Part shown: piece by piece, positions 8,610 to 17,670 of the stretch
How positions within the stretch are numbered: the first letter of the stretch is position 1
How the letters are laid out: each line of letters begins with the position of its first letter
Assembly (NCBI GenBank): GCA_044221335.1
Contig: JBGAPI010000038.1
Coordinates: 1-49,813, forward strand
Source: JBGAPI01 sp044221335
GTDB taxonomy: Bacteria > Pseudomonadota > Gammaproteobacteria > Xanthomonadales > Ahniellaceae
DNA length: 49,813 nucleotides
Direction of reading: 5' to 3'
Made by a program: the position numbers and the translations under genes
Notes under the pieces: model-generated
Databases searched by the model: none
Told to the model about the DNA's origin: nothing
What the model saw: only the letters and a program-made list of their open reading frames with translations

Positions 8610-9437
8610 ATGCTGCAGATCGACTTCGAGACCCGCCGCGAGCCGCACTGGAACCGCTTCGAGGCCTGGCTGCGCGCCCGCCAGGTGCGCCGCGACAAGC
8701 GCCTGCCGCCGCTGCCCGATGCCCTGAAGGACGTCGACGTCCCACCCGCCTTCCGCCAGCTCTGCGCGGACCTGGCGCTCGCCCGCTCGCGGCAGTACAG
8801 CCCGGATCTCGTCGACCGGCTCAATGCGCTGGTGCTGTCCGGCCACCATGCGATCTACGGCGTCGGTGCGCGCCACATGGGCTCGCTGTTCGACTTCGTG
8901 CGGCGCGACTTCCCGCGGCTGGTGCGCAGCGAATGGAAGGTCGTGGCGCTCGCCACGCTGCTGTTCTTCGGACCGTTCTTCACCCTGATCCTCGCGATCC
9001 AGATGCACCCGGACTTCGCCGGCGTGATCCTGTCGCCGGCCCAGATGGGGCAGATGCAGGAGATGTACCGGCCGTCCAATCACCCGATCGGGATGCGCGA
9101 GTCCGACACCAACGTGGCGATGTTCGGCTACTACATCTGGAACAACGTGCGGATCGGCTTCCAGACCTTCGCGGGCGGTCTCGTGTTCGGGCTCGGCTCG
9201 ATCTGCCTGGTCGCGCCGGGTCGGCGCAGCCGCCGCCAGGCGCTGGTCGAGAACGGCCGGGTCGCCGCGCGGCTGATGCTGGGCTCCGCGATCGGCTTCC
9301 TGATCGCCGCGGGCTTCGAGGCCTTCTGGTCGCCACTGGTGCTGGACGACCCGTTCCCCAAGTACATCGTCGGCGCCCTGGGCTGGGGACTGGTGCTGAC
9401 CTATCTCGGCTTCGTGGGCCGCTCGCATGCGGTTTGA
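8610..9437 (+). CDS. SpoIIM-like (stage II sporulation protein M family) membrane protein, apparently internally shortened
   Basis: Stage II sporulation M-like protein of 275 residues. The name is historical, since this organism has no sign of sporulation. The N-terminal soluble part (about 1-105) and first TM (about 110-132) are normal, as is the MFGYYIWNNVRIGFQTFAGG motif near residue 172. In relatives this motif continues into two more membrane segments (an FNG..IG..AGH region) before the LVAPGRRSRR loop. Here GLVFGLGSI runs straight into CLVAPGRRSRR, so roughly 50 residues seem to be missing in frame. Family members are usually nearer 325-335 residues. It overlaps the next gene by 11 bases. 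It may be a functional short form, a damaged gene or an assembly deletion. Confidence 0.82.
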   Translation: MLQIDFETRREPHWNRFEAWLRARQVRRDKRLPPLPDALKDVDVPPAFRQLCADLALARSRQYSPDLVDRLNALVLSGHHAIYGVGARHMGSLFDFVRRDFPRLVRSEWKVVALATLLFFGPFFTLILAIQMHPDFAGVILSPAQMGQMQEMYRPSNHPIGMRESDTNVAMFGYYIWNNVRIGFQTFAGGLVFGLGSICLVAPGRRSRRQALVENGRVAARLMLGSAIGFLIAAGFEAFWSPLVLDDPFPKYIVGALGWGLVLTYLGFVGRSHAV

Positions 9438-11133
9438 CCAGGTCGCCATCGCGCTGCGGCCGCGCAACGGCTGGGAAGCCATCGACCTCGGGATCGCGAT
9501 GACGATCGCGTGGGGACGCTCGCTGTGGCTCACCTGGTTCGCGATCACGCTGCCGCTGGCGCTGGTCGCCGGCGTCGTGTTCCGGGACACGCCGGGTATC
9601 GCGCTCGTGCTGATGTGGTGGCTGCTGCCGCTGTTCGACCGCTATCTGCTGCACCTGCTGTCGCGGCGTGTGTTCGGCGAGCCGCAGTCGCTGGCGCGCA
9701 CCCTGACCCAATGGCGCGAGATCCTGACGCCGGGCCTCGTAGGCGCGCTGACCTGGCGGCGCCCCGACCCGACGCGCTCGTTCAAGCTGCCGATCACCCT
9801 GCTCGAGCGCCAGACCGGGCGCGCCGCGCGCGAGCGCCGCCGCGCCCTGGGCCGGCGCCTGACCGGCTACGCGGTGAGCCTGCACCTGATGTTCCTGCTG
9901 TTCGAGTTCGTGCTGTTCATCGGCGCCTCGTTCCTGCTGCAGGTGCTGATCAAGCCGGCCGCCGGCGACGACAACGGGATTTCCGGCTGGTCGCCGTGGC
10001 AGATGATCGAGCGTGCCGACTGGGGCGACGTCTCGGTCGGCTTCGGCATCCTGTCGCTGCTGGAGCCCTTCTACGTCGCCGCTGGCTTCGCGTTGTACCT
10101 GAACCGCCGCATCCTGCTCGAGGGCTGGGACATCGAGGTCGGCCTGCGTCGCCTCGCGGCGCGCCAGCAGGAACTGGCGGCGGCGCGGCGCGGACTGCGC
10201 AAGGCCGCCGCGGTCGCGCTGCTGGCCGTGGGCAGCCTGCTGGCGCCGTTCGCCGCGGTCCGTGCCGAGGGCATGCCGACGACCCTGTCGGAGCCGCCGG
10301 CGAAGACGGTCGGGAAGCCGTCGGTGGAGAAGGAATCCGCGGAGAAGGAATCCGACAGCGGCTGCGCCGCCGACAGCCCGCTCCGGCGCTGCGTGCTGGA
10401 GCGGATGGCGAAGGACCCGGCCTACGCGGAGTTGCCGGCGGCACTGCCGCCGCCGCGCGACACCGAGGCGCGGCGTGCCGCCGTCGAGGTGTTTGCCGAT
10501 CCGCTGTTCGGCAAGAACGAAACGCGCAGCCACTACGCCTGGCGCTGGCCATCGGAGCCCAAGCCCGAGAAGGACCGGGACGACAAGGCGCCGGATTGGC
10601 TGCGGGCGCTGCTGCAGTTCGTCAGCGCGGTCTGGCAGTACATCGTGTGGCTCACCCTCGGCGCGGTGGTGATCGCGCTGCTCGTGCACATCGCGAAGCA
10701 GTGGCAGGGCCGCGAGCGCGATCCCGACGCCCCGGCTGCCCCGGCCGCGCTGTTCGGGCTCGCGATCAGCCCGGAGTCGCTGCCGGCGGATGTCGCCGCC
10801 GCCGCACTGGCGCAGCTTGCCGCCGGCCATCCGCGCGAGGCCCTGTCGCTGGTCTATCGCGCATCGCTGTCGCGGCTGGTGCACGACCACGGCATGCGGG
10901 TCGCTGCCGGCGACACCGAGGCGATCGTGATGGAACACGGGGAGACCCTGCTGGTCCGGACGGCGTCCGACTACTTCGCCGACCTCGTCGGCCACTGGAG
11001 CCTCGTCGCCTACGCGAAGCGTCTGCCGCCGCAGGAGGAACTCGAGGGGCTGTGTCGCGATTTCGACCGCCACTTCGGCACGACGGCCGCACCGAAGCCC
11101 GCGGCGCCGCCGGCTGGGGAGCCGGCGGCATGA
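9427..11133 (+). CDS. DUF4129-domain membrane protein
   Basis: Large membrane protein of 568 residues. The N-terminal half (about 1-265) carries several TM helices, including near 30-55, 150-180, 200-220 and 258-275. Then comes a Lys/Glu-rich linker, a further TM near 400-422, and a C-terminal DUF4129 domain (about 455-550) with HPREALSLVYRASLSRL then AGDTEA, ending in LEGLCRDFDRHF. The ATG lies inside the end of the SpoIIM-like gene, and the stop overlaps the next start (ATGA). DUF4129 is fused to transglutaminase or found beside MoxR/DUF58 genes in many bacteria. Its function is unknown; a role in assembling or remodelling an envelope complex is inferred from context. Confidence 0.82.
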   Translation: MRFDQVAIALRPRNGWEAIDLGIAMTIAWGRSLWLTWFAITLPLALVAGVVFRDTPGIALVLMWWLLPLFDRYLLHLLSRRVFGEPQSLARTLTQWREILTPGLVGALTWRRPDPTRSFKLPITLLERQTGRAARERRRALGRRLTGYAVSLHLMFLLFEFVLFIGASFLLQVLIKPAAGDDNGISGWSPWQMIERADWGDVSVGFGILSLLEPFYVAAGFALYLNRRILLEGWDIEVGLRRLAARQQELAAARRGLRKAAAVALLAVGSLLAPFAAVRAEGMPTTLSEPPAKTVGKPSVEKESAEKESDSGCAADSPLRRCVLERMAKDPAYAELPAALPPPRDTEARRAAVEVFADPLFGKNETRSHYAWRWPSEPKPEKDRDDKAPDWLRALLQFVSAVWQYIVWLTLGAVVIALLVHIAKQWQGRERDPDAPAAPAALFGLAISPESLPADVAAAALAQLAAGHPREALSLVYRASLSRLVHDHGMRVAAGDTEAIVMEHGETLLVRTASDYFADLVGHWSLVAYAKRLPPQEELEGLCRDFDRHFGTTAAPKPAAPPAGEPAA

Positions 11134-12383
11134 AGCTGCACCGGCTGATCGCGCTGCTGGTGGCCATCGGCATCCTCGGGATGACGCTGTTCTGGCTGTG
11201 CTTCGACAACATCAGCCAGGACGTCTGGGGCTCGGTCAGCGCACGGGTCTGGCGCGAACCCTTCCTCGCCGCCCGCCGGCTGGCGCAGAAGTTCCACGTC
11301 GAGAGCAGCGATTTCCACGCGATCCGCGAACTGGCGAACGCCGGCCCCGATGCGATCGCGGTGATCGGCAGCCACCGCGACGAGATGACCGACGCCGAGA
11401 TCGAGCAGATCGCCGACTTCGTCGAGCGCGGCGGCCATCTGTGGGTGGAGGCCGAGCCCGAATACGTGACCCACAGCGACGGCCGTGCCGACGACGCGCT
11501 GCTCGAGCGCTTCGACGTCGCGCGCGGCGAGTCACTGCCGGACCTCGACATCCCATGGAACTTCGACGGCGGCGAGCGGATCGGCAACCACGGACCGACC
11601 GAAAGCTATGCCAAGCCCGCCACCGACCTGGTGCTGACCCACGCCGGCGACGACGACGACCTGCTGGTGTACTTCGAGCGTGACCGCGGCCTGGTCGCGA
11701 CCGGGGACACCGAGCTGCTCCTGTACGCCGGCGCCGAGGATCACGCGCGACTGCTGCACTTCGGCTACGGCGCGGGCAAGGTCAGCGTGGCGACCGGATT
11801 CGACTTCGCCCAGAACAGCCAGCTCGGCCGCAACGACAACGCCGAACTGTTCCATCGCCTGCTCACCGCGACCGCCGCGACCCGCCTGCTGTTCTATCGC
11901 GCCGACCGCATCGGCCTCGAGGAATGGCTGTGGGAGCACGCGCGCCCGGTGCTGCTGACGCTGGCGGCGCTGATCCTCGTGTACCTGTGGATGCGGCTGC
12001 CGCGCCTCGGTCCGATCGCTCCGGATCCGCTGCCGCTGCGGCGCCGACTGTCCGATCATCTGCTCGCCAGCGGCCGCTTCCTCTGGGGCAGCGGCCAGCG
12101 GGCCGGCCTCGCGCCCGCGGCCTGCCGCGCCGCGCTGGACGCGGTCGCACGGCAGTACCCGCAGTTCCGGCTGTTCGGCCGGGACGAGCAGGTGCGCTTC
12201 CTGGTGTCGCGACTGCACGTCGCCCCGGAACTGGCCGTGCAGATCCTCGCGCTGCATCCCGCCAACCAGCCGCAGACCCTGGTCGCGCTGCTCGCCGCCT
12301 GCGCCGCGATCCATGCCCGCCTTTCCGCCCACCGCACCGTGAGCGCCGCCACCGCGGCGCCGACTACAGGAAGCACGCCATGA
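11130..12383 (+). CDS. DUF4350-domain membrane protein
   Basis: Single-pass-plus-anchor protein of 417 residues. An N-terminal TM (about 5-25) is followed by an extracytoplasmic domain resembling a glutamine-amidotransferase-like/DUF4350 fold, with AIAVIGSHRDEMTDAEIEQI and DFVERGGHLWVEAEP. A second TM follows near 270-290, then a cytoplasmic tail. There is no obvious catalytic Cys, as in other DUF4350 proteins. Start and stop each overlap their neighbours by four bases (ATGA), showing tight coupling to the DUF4129 and moxR genes. DUF4350 partners of MoxR AAA+ proteins are widespread, but their activity is not established. Confidence 0.82.
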   Translation: MKLHRLIALLVAIGILGMTLFWLCFDNISQDVWGSVSARVWREPFLAARRLAQKFHVESSDFHAIRELANAGPDAIAVIGSHRDEMTDAEIEQIADFVERGGHLWVEAEPEYVTHSDGRADDALLERFDVARGESLPDLDIPWNFDGGERIGNHGPTESYAKPATDLVLTHAGDDDDLLVYFERDRGLVATGDTELLLYAGAEDHARLLHFGYGAGKVSVATGFDFAQNSQLGRNDNAELFHRLLTATAATRLLFYRADRIGLEEWLWEHARPVLLTLAALILVYLWMRLPRLGPIAPDPLPLRRRLSDHLLASGRFLWGSGQRAGLAPAACRAALDAVARQYPQFRLFGRDEQVRFLVSRLHVAPELAVQILALHPANQPQTLVALLAACAAIHARLSAHRTVSAATAAPTTGSTP

Positions 12384-13363
12384 ACGCCGTCGTCATCCCC
12401 GCGGAACAACTCGCCCGCGCCCAGCAGCTGCTCGCCGCCGCCCGTGCCCAGATCGAGCGCGCCTTCGTCGGACAGCCGGCGGTGGTCGAGCAGGTGCTGG
12501 TCGCGCTGCTCGCCGGTGGCCACGTGCTGATCGAGGGCGTGCCCGGCCTCGGCAAGACGCTGCTGGTGCAGGCGATCGCGAAGTCCGTATCGGCCACCTT
12601 CGCCCGCATCCAGTTCACTCCCGACCTGATGCCGGCCGACGTCACCGGCCACACGCTCTACGACCCCGGCAGCGGCCAGTTCACCACCCGTCGCGGCCCG
12701 GTGTTCGCGAACCTGATCCTGGCGGACGAGATCAATCGCGCGCCCGCCAAGACGCAGGCGGCGATGCTCGAGGTGATGCAGGAGTCGCAGGTCACCATCG
12801 AGGGCGTCGCGCACAAGCTCGAGCCGCCGTTCATGGTGCTGGCGACCCAGAACCCGATCGAGCACGAGGGCACCTATGCGCTGCCCGAGGCCCAGCTGGA
12901 CCGGTTCCTGCTGAAGGTCGGCATCGAGTACCCGAGCGCCGAACAGGAACTCGAGATCGTGCGCACCAACACGCTCGGCCGGGTCGGCGACAAGCTCGAC
13001 GTCGGCACGGTGGAGGCGGTGCTGCCGCCGGCGCTGCTGCTGAAGCTGCAGCAGATCGCGTCCTACCTGACCGTCGACAACCAGGTCCTCGACTACGCCG
13101 TGCGGATCGCGCGCGGCACCCGCGAATTCGCCGGACTGTCCTCCGGCGCCGGCACCCGCGGCGCGATCGCCCTGGTGCGCTCGGCGCGCGCGCTGGCGCT
13201 GCTCAACGGCCGCGACTTCGTCACCCCGGACGACATCCACGCGATGGCGCTGCCGGCGCTGCGCCATCGCGTGGTGCCCTCGCCCGACCTCGCGATCGAG
13301 GGCCACAGCGCCGACATGATCCTGACCGAGATGCTGGCGCAGACCGCCGCGCCGCGACTGTGA
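12380..13363 (+). CDS. moxR: MoxR-family AAA+ ATPase
   Basis: Cytoplasmic AAA+ ATPase of 327 residues with chaperone-like function. Walker A is GVPGLGKT at residues 53-60, Walker B is LADEINR with D116/E117, followed by AKTQAAMLEVM. Sensor-1 is ATQNPIEHEGTYALPEAQ, and the C-terminal lid contains GTRGAIALVRSARA. These are the standard motifs of the MoxR proper subfamily. MoxR proteins act with vWA/DUF58 partners to insert cofactors or mature envelope complexes. Here the DUF58 gene follows after 19 bases. It is translationally coupled to the DUF4350 gene upstream by ATGA overlap. Confidence 0.95.
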   Translation: MNAVVIPAEQLARAQQLLAAARAQIERAFVGQPAVVEQVLVALLAGGHVLIEGVPGLGKTLLVQAIAKSVSATFARIQFTPDLMPADVTGHTLYDPGSGQFTTRRGPVFANLILADEINRAPAKTQAAMLEVMQESQVTIEGVAHKLEPPFMVLATQNPIEHEGTYALPEAQLDRFLLKVGIEYPSAEQELEIVRTNTLGRVGDKLDVGTVEAVLPPALLLKLQQIASYLTVDNQVLDYAVRIARGTREFAGLSSGAGTRGAIALVRSARALALLNGRDFVTPDDIHAMALPALRHRVVPSPDLAIEGHSADMILTEMLAQTAAPRL

Positions 13364-13382
13364 GCCGGGACGCCCGTCGCGC

Positions 13383-14690
13383 ATGCTGATTCCCAGTCGC
13401 CACCTGCTGGCGTCGACCCTGCTGATGCTGCTGGCGGCGCTGGCGGCGTCGATCTGGCCGGGGCTGCTCACCTATTTCCTGGCCGCGGCAGCGGCGATCG
13501 CGCTGATCGCGGCGGTCGACGCGCTCCTGCTGCTGCGCGCGCCGCTGCCGAAGGTGGCACGACACCTGCCCCACGCCTGGCCGCTTGGCGTCGGCCGCGA
13601 GGTGAAGCTAGCGATCGAGCCGGCCGGGGGACGCGGCCTTGCCATCCGCCTGTACGACCACCTGCCACCGGCATTCGAGACCGAAGATCTGCCGCTGGAC
13701 GTCCGGATCGCCGCCGGCGCGACCGCGACGCTGCGCTACCGCGGCCGCCCGGTCGAGCGCGGCGAGCACCGCTTCGAGCGCTGCGAACTCCGGATCGCCT
13801 CGCCGCTGCGGTTGTGGCAGCGCCGCGCCCACGCGGCCGAGCCGGTCACGGTGAAGGTCTATCCCAACTTCGCAGCGCTGACCCGCTACGCGCTGTTCGC
13901 CACAGACCACCGGCTGAGCCAGCTCGGCGCGCTGAAGCGTCGCCGCCGCGGCCTCGGCCTCGACTTCCACCAGCTGCGCGAATACCGCGAGGGCGACACC
14001 CAGCGCCAGATCGACTGGAAGGCGACCGCGCGGATGGGCCGGCTGATCTCGCGCGAATACCAGGACGAGCGCGACCAGCAGATCATGATCCTGCTCGACT
14101 GCGGCCGCCGGATGGCCGCGCGCGACGGTGCACTGTCGCACATGGACCATGTGCTGAACGCGGTGATGCTGCTGTCCTACGTCGGCCTGCGCCAGGGCGA
14201 CGCGGTGGGTCTGATGACCCTGGGCGGCGTGCAGCAGTACTTCCCGCCGCGGAAGTCGCTGGCGACGGTCAACGCGCTGATGAACCAGATCTTCGACCTG
14301 CAGCCGACGCTCGACGCCCCGGACTTCTACAACGCCGCCACCGAGCTCACCCAGCGCCTGACCAAGCGGGCGCTGGTCGTCGTCGTCTCCAACCTGCGCG
14401 ACGAAGACGAGGGCACCCTGATGCCCGCACTTTCGCTGCTGCGCCGCCGCCACCTGCTGCTGGTCGCGAGCCTGCGCGAGCGGATCCTGATGGACGCGCT
14501 GCAGCAGCCGGTGAAGACCCTCGACGACGCCCTCGGTCACGCGGCCAGCACCGACTACCTGGAGCGCCGCCGCGCCTCGTTCTCGCGGCTGGAGGCAAGC
14601 GGCTATGCGCACGTCGACGTCGAGCCGGAGGGCCTGCCGATGGCGCTGGTGAATCGCTACATCGACCTGAAGCGCTCGGGCCGCTTGTAG
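13383..14690 (+). CDS. DUF58-domain protein (MoxR partner)
   Basis: 435-residue protein with two N-terminal TM helices (about 8-45) and a DUF58 domain. The hallmark segment is LDFHQLREYREGDTQRQIDW near residue 195, followed by a degenerate von Willebrand A-like region beginning IMILLDCGRRM. DUF58 proteins lie next to MoxR in most bacteria and are taken as its adaptor or substrate. It is the last gene of the operon. The TAG stop at 14688-14690 is part of the GTAG foot of a REP hairpin, which probably also ends or stabilises the transcript. Confidence 0.9.
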   Translation: MLIPSRHLLASTLLMLLAALAASIWPGLLTYFLAAAAAIALIAAVDALLLLRAPLPKVARHLPHAWPLGVGREVKLAIEPAGGRGLAIRLYDHLPPAFETEDLPLDVRIAAGATATLRYRGRPVERGEHRFERCELRIASPLRLWQRRAHAAEPVTVKVYPNFAALTRYALFATDHRLSQLGALKRRRRGLGLDFHQLREYREGDTQRQIDWKATARMGRLISREYQDERDQQIMILLDCGRRMAARDGALSHMDHVLNAVMLLSYVGLRQGDAVGLMTLGGVQQYFPPRKSLATVNALMNQIFDLQPTLDAPDFYNAATELTQRLTKRALVVVVSNLRDEDEGTLMPALSLLRRRHLLLVASLRERILMDALQQPVKTLDDALGHAASTDYLERRRASFSRLEASGYAHVDVEPEGLPMALVNRYIDLKRSGRL

Positions 14691-14776
14691 GGCGGGACCT
14701 GCCCGCCATCGCGAGGCGCTCCGCCGACACCGGCGCGACGCGGCGTCGAGTCAACGGCGGGCAGGGCCCGCCCTAC
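14687..14776. repeat. paired inverted GTAG-foot REPs (BIME-like)
   Basis: The forward unit begins GTAG at 14687 with GGCGGG/CCCGCC arms and the conserved tail ATCGCGAGGCG. The inverted unit ends CTAC at 14773-14776 with GGCGGGC/GCCCGCC arms. The first TAG is the stop of the DUF58 gene. The inverted end reads CTACGAT, whose TACGAT (14774-14779) resembles a -10 box 19 bases before the flavoprotein ATG. Confidence 0.85.
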
Positions 14777-14797
14777 GATCTCCGGCATCATCCGCAT

Positions 14798-16045
14798 ATG
14801 ACCGAATCCAGCCCCATGATCGCCATCGTCGGCGGCGGCCCCGCCGGCCTGATCGCCGCCGAGCGTGCCGTCGCCGCCGGTGCCGAGGTGCACCTGTACG
14901 ACGCCAAAGGTTCGGTCGGGCGCAAGTTCCTGCTCGCCGGCAAGGGCGGACTCAACCTCACCCACTCCGAGCCGAAGCCGGCCTTCATCGCGCGCTACGG
15001 CGATCGTGCCGCGGTCGTCGGAAGCTGGCTGGCCGCGTTCGACGCCGACGCGCTGCGCGACTGGGCCCGCGGACTCGGCGTCGACACCTTCGTCGGCAGC
15101 TCGGGCCGGGTGTTTCCGTCCGACCTCAAGGCCGCCCCGCTGCTGCGCGGCTGGGTGCGGCGGCTGCGGGCGCAGGGCGTGCGCTTTCACCTGCACCATC
15201 GCTGGCTCGGCTGGGACGCGGACGGCGCGCTGCGCTTCGCGACCGACACCGGGGAGCGTACCGTGCAGGCCGCCGCGACCGTGCTCGCGCTCGGCGGCGC
15301 CAGCTGGCCGGAGCTCGGCTCCGACGGAGCCTGGTTCGACCTGCTCGCGGCCCGCGGCGTCGCCCTGGCGCCGCTGGCCCCCGCGAACTGCGGCTTCGAG
15401 GTCGCGTGGAGTGCGCACCTGATCGAGCGCCACGCCGGCGCACCGGTCAAGCCGGTGCGGCTCGCCTTCACCGATGTCGATGGCCGCCCGCGGCAACGCC
15501 AGGGGGAGCTGGTGGTGTCGCGCTACGGGATCGAGGGCAGCCTCGTCTACGCCTACTCCGCCGCGCTGCGCGAGCTGATCGCCGCCCGCGGAGCGGCGAC
15601 GATCACGCTGGATCTCGCGCCCGGCCGCCGCGCCGACGAGCTCAAATTCGCACTCGCCCGCCCGCGCGGCTCGCGCACCCGCGGCGAGCACCTGCGGCGC
15701 GCGACCGGGCTCGACGGCGTCAAGCTCGCCCTGATCCACGAGCGCGTGTCGAAGGCGACGCTGGACGACGCGACCGCACTCGCCGTCGCGATCAAGGCGC
15801 TGCCGCTGTCGCTGACGGCCCCGCGCCCGATCGCGGAGGCGATCAGCACCGCCGGCGGCGTCCGCTTCGACGCGCTGACGCCGGAGCTGATGCTCCGCGA
15901 TCGACCGGGGGTCTTCGTGGCCGGCGAGATGCTGGACTGGGAGGCGCCGACCGGGGGATACCTGCTGACGGCCTGCTTCGCGAGCGGCAAGCTCGCCGGC
16001 GAAGCCGCCGCACGCTTCGTGGGAGCGGCGCAAGCCGCGATGTAA
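14798..16045 (+). CDS. TIGR03862-type NAD(P)/FAD-dependent flavoprotein (HI0933/BaiN-like)
   Basis: Cytoplasmic flavoprotein of 415 residues. The N-terminal FAD-binding Rossmann motif is IVGGGPAGL (residues 10-18), followed by GRKFLLAGKGGLNLTHSE. That form marks the PP_4765/TIGR03862 branch rather than the GGGRCN branch of the HI0933 family. The C-terminal FAD motif is GVFVAGEMLDWEAPTGGYLL. The substrate is unknown. It lies alone between the moxR operon and trpE. The last eight residues, VGAAQAAM, are encoded by a copy of the GGGAGCGGCGCAAGCCGCGA repeat, so the natural C-terminus may have been extended or replaced by repeat DNA. Confidence 0.85.
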   Translation: MTESSPMIAIVGGGPAGLIAAERAVAAGAEVHLYDAKGSVGRKFLLAGKGGLNLTHSEPKPAFIARYGDRAAVVGSWLAAFDADALRDWARGLGVDTFVGSSGRVFPSDLKAAPLLRGWVRRLRAQGVRFHLHHRWLGWDADGALRFATDTGERTVQAAATVLALGGASWPELGSDGAWFDLLAARGVALAPLAPANCGFEVAWSAHLIERHAGAPVKPVRLAFTDVDGRPRQRQGELVVSRYGIEGSLVYAYSAALRELIAARGAATITLDLAPGRRADELKFALARPRGSRTRGEHLRRATGLDGVKLALIHERVSKATLDDATALAVAIKALPLSLTAPRPIAEAISTAGGVRFDALTPELMLRDRPGVFVAGEMLDWEAPTGGYLLTACFASGKLAGEAAARFVGAAQAAM

Positions 16046-16095
16046 GCGGGGCGCAAGCCCCGAGGGCGCGGCACCCCAATCGGGGCTTGCGCCCC
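16020..16095 (+). terminator. repeat-derived hairpin after the flavoprotein gene
   Basis: Perfect 16-bp inverted repeat, GGGGCGCAAGCCCCGA at 16048-16063 and its complement at 16080-16095, with a 16-base spacer. It follows the TAA at 16043-16045 and lies ahead of trpE. It is preceded by another repeat copy (16020-16041) that is coding for the end of the flavoprotein. No T-run follows, so Rho-independent ending is uncertain. Confidence 0.5.
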
Positions 16096-16184
16096 TCCCA
16101 CCTGCAATTGCGGTTCTTCATGTCGACACCGCGCCCCCTCCCCCGACTGGCATACTCCCCCGCCGTCCCCGCCCCCCCACCGCC

Positions 16185-17660
16185 GTGATCACGTCCGCCG
16201 AATTCGAGCGTCTCGCCGCCGCGGGCTACAACCGCATCCCGATCGTGCGCGAGGTGCTGTCCGATCTCGACACGCCGCTGTCGGTGTACCTGAAGCTCGC
16301 CGACGGTCCCTATACCTACCTGTTCGAGTCGGTCGAGGGCGGCGAGAACTGGGGACGCTATTCGATCATCGGCCTGCCGGCCGAGAAGGTCTACGTGTTC
16401 CGCGGCCACCAGCTCGAGATCCGGGTGTTCGACCAGGTCGTCGAGTCGCGCACGCTGGCCGATCCGCTGGCCGAGGTCGAGGCGCTGCGCGCCGCGCACC
16501 GAGTGCCGGAGCTGCCGGGCCTGCCGGCGTTCTGCGGCGGCCTGGTCGGCTACTTCGGCTTCGAGACCATCGGCTACATCGAGCCGCGCCTCGCCGTGAA
16601 CCTCAAGCCCGACGAGCTCGGTACGCCCGACGCGCTGCTGATGCAGTCGGAAGAACTCGCGGTCTTCGACAACCTGAAGGGTCGGCTGTACCTGATCGTG
16701 CATGCGGACCCCTCCCAGCAGCAGGCCTACGCAAGCGCGCTGCGCCGTCTCGACCAGCTGGTGTTCCGGCTGCGCCATTCCGGCCCGAGCTATCCCGAGG
16801 TACTGGCACCGGCGACGCTGGGCGAGGGCGACTTCGTCTCCGGCTTCACCAAGGAAGGCTTCGAGGACGCGGTACGCCGGGCGCAGGAGTACATCCGCGC
16901 CGGCGACGTCTTCCAGGTGGTGCTGTCGCAGCGCCTGTCGGTGCCCTTCCACGCGCGGCCGGTCGACGTCTACCGGGCGCTGCGCTCGCTCAATCCCTCG
17001 CCGTACATGTATTTCCTCGATCTCGGCGGCACCCAGATCGTCGGTTCGTCGCCGGAGATCCTGGTGCGCCTCAAGGCCGGCCGGGTCACGGTCCGGCCGA
17101 TCGCGGGAACGCGTCCGCGCGGCGCGACACCGACCGAGGACGCGGCACTCGAAGCCGAGCTGCTGGCTGATCCGAAGGAACGCGCCGAGCACCTGATGCT
17201 GATCGACCTCGGCCGCAACGACGTCGGCCGGGTCAGCCGCACCGGCAGCGTGCAGCTCACCGAGCGCTTCGCGATCGAGCGCTACTCGCACGTGATGCAC
17301 ATCGTGTCGCAGGTCGAGGGCGAGCTCGCCGAGAAGCTGTCCTTCGCCGACGTGCTGCGCGCCACCTTCCCCGCCGGCACCGTGTCCGGCGCGCCGAAGA
17401 TCCGCGCGCTCGAGGTCATCCAGGAACTCGAGCCGATCAAGCGCAACATCTACTCCGGCGCGGTCGGCTACCTCGGCTGGTGGGGCGACGCCGATACCGC
17501 GATCGCGATCCGCACCGCGGTGATCCAGGACCGCCGCCTCTACGTGCAGGCCGGCGCCGGCATCGTCTACGACTCCGACCCGACCCGCGAGTGGGAGGAG
17601 ACGATGAACAAGGGCCGCGCGCTGTTCCGTGCCGTGGCGCAGGCCGCCGGTGGACTGTGA
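16185..17660 (+). CDS. trpE: anthranilate synthase component I
   Basis: Makes anthranilate from chorismate with ammonia supplied by TrpG, the first step of tryptophan synthesis. 491 residues, the usual length, starting at GTG 16185. Features: an N-terminal regulatory domain with YTYLFESVEGGENWGRYS (the Trp-feedback region), then the chorismate-binding domain from about residue 225. The signatures are RAGDVFQVVLSQRL, SPEILVRL, RPIAGTRPRG, LIDLGRNDVGR and FPAGTVSGAPKIRA. trpG follows 10 bases after the stop. No leader peptide rich in Trp codons was seen upstream, so attenuation of the E. coli type is not supported. Confidence 0.96.
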   Translation: MITSAEFERLAAAGYNRIPIVREVLSDLDTPLSVYLKLADGPYTYLFESVEGGENWGRYSIIGLPAEKVYVFRGHQLEIRVFDQVVESRTLADPLAEVEALRAAHRVPELPGLPAFCGGLVGYFGFETIGYIEPRLAVNLKPDELGTPDALLMQSEELAVFDNLKGRLYLIVHADPSQQQAYASALRRLDQLVFRLRHSGPSYPEVLAPATLGEGDFVSGFTKEGFEDAVRRAQEYIRAGDVFQVVLSQRLSVPFHARPVDVYRALRSLNPSPYMYFLDLGGTQIVGSSPEILVRLKAGRVTVRPIAGTRPRGATPTEDAALEAELLADPKERAEHLMLIDLGRNDVGRVSRTGSVQLTERFAIERYSHVMHIVSQVEGELAEKLSFADVLRATFPAGTVSGAPKIRALEVIQELEPIKRNIYSGAVGYLGWWGDADTAIAIRTAVIQDRRLYVQAGAGIVYDSDPTREWEETMNKGRALFRAVAQAAGGL

Positions 17661-17670
17661 GAGCGAATCC

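Noticed and set aside
16096..16184. TrpE leader peptide for attenuation
   Set aside because: No short frame with tandem Trp codons precedes trpE.
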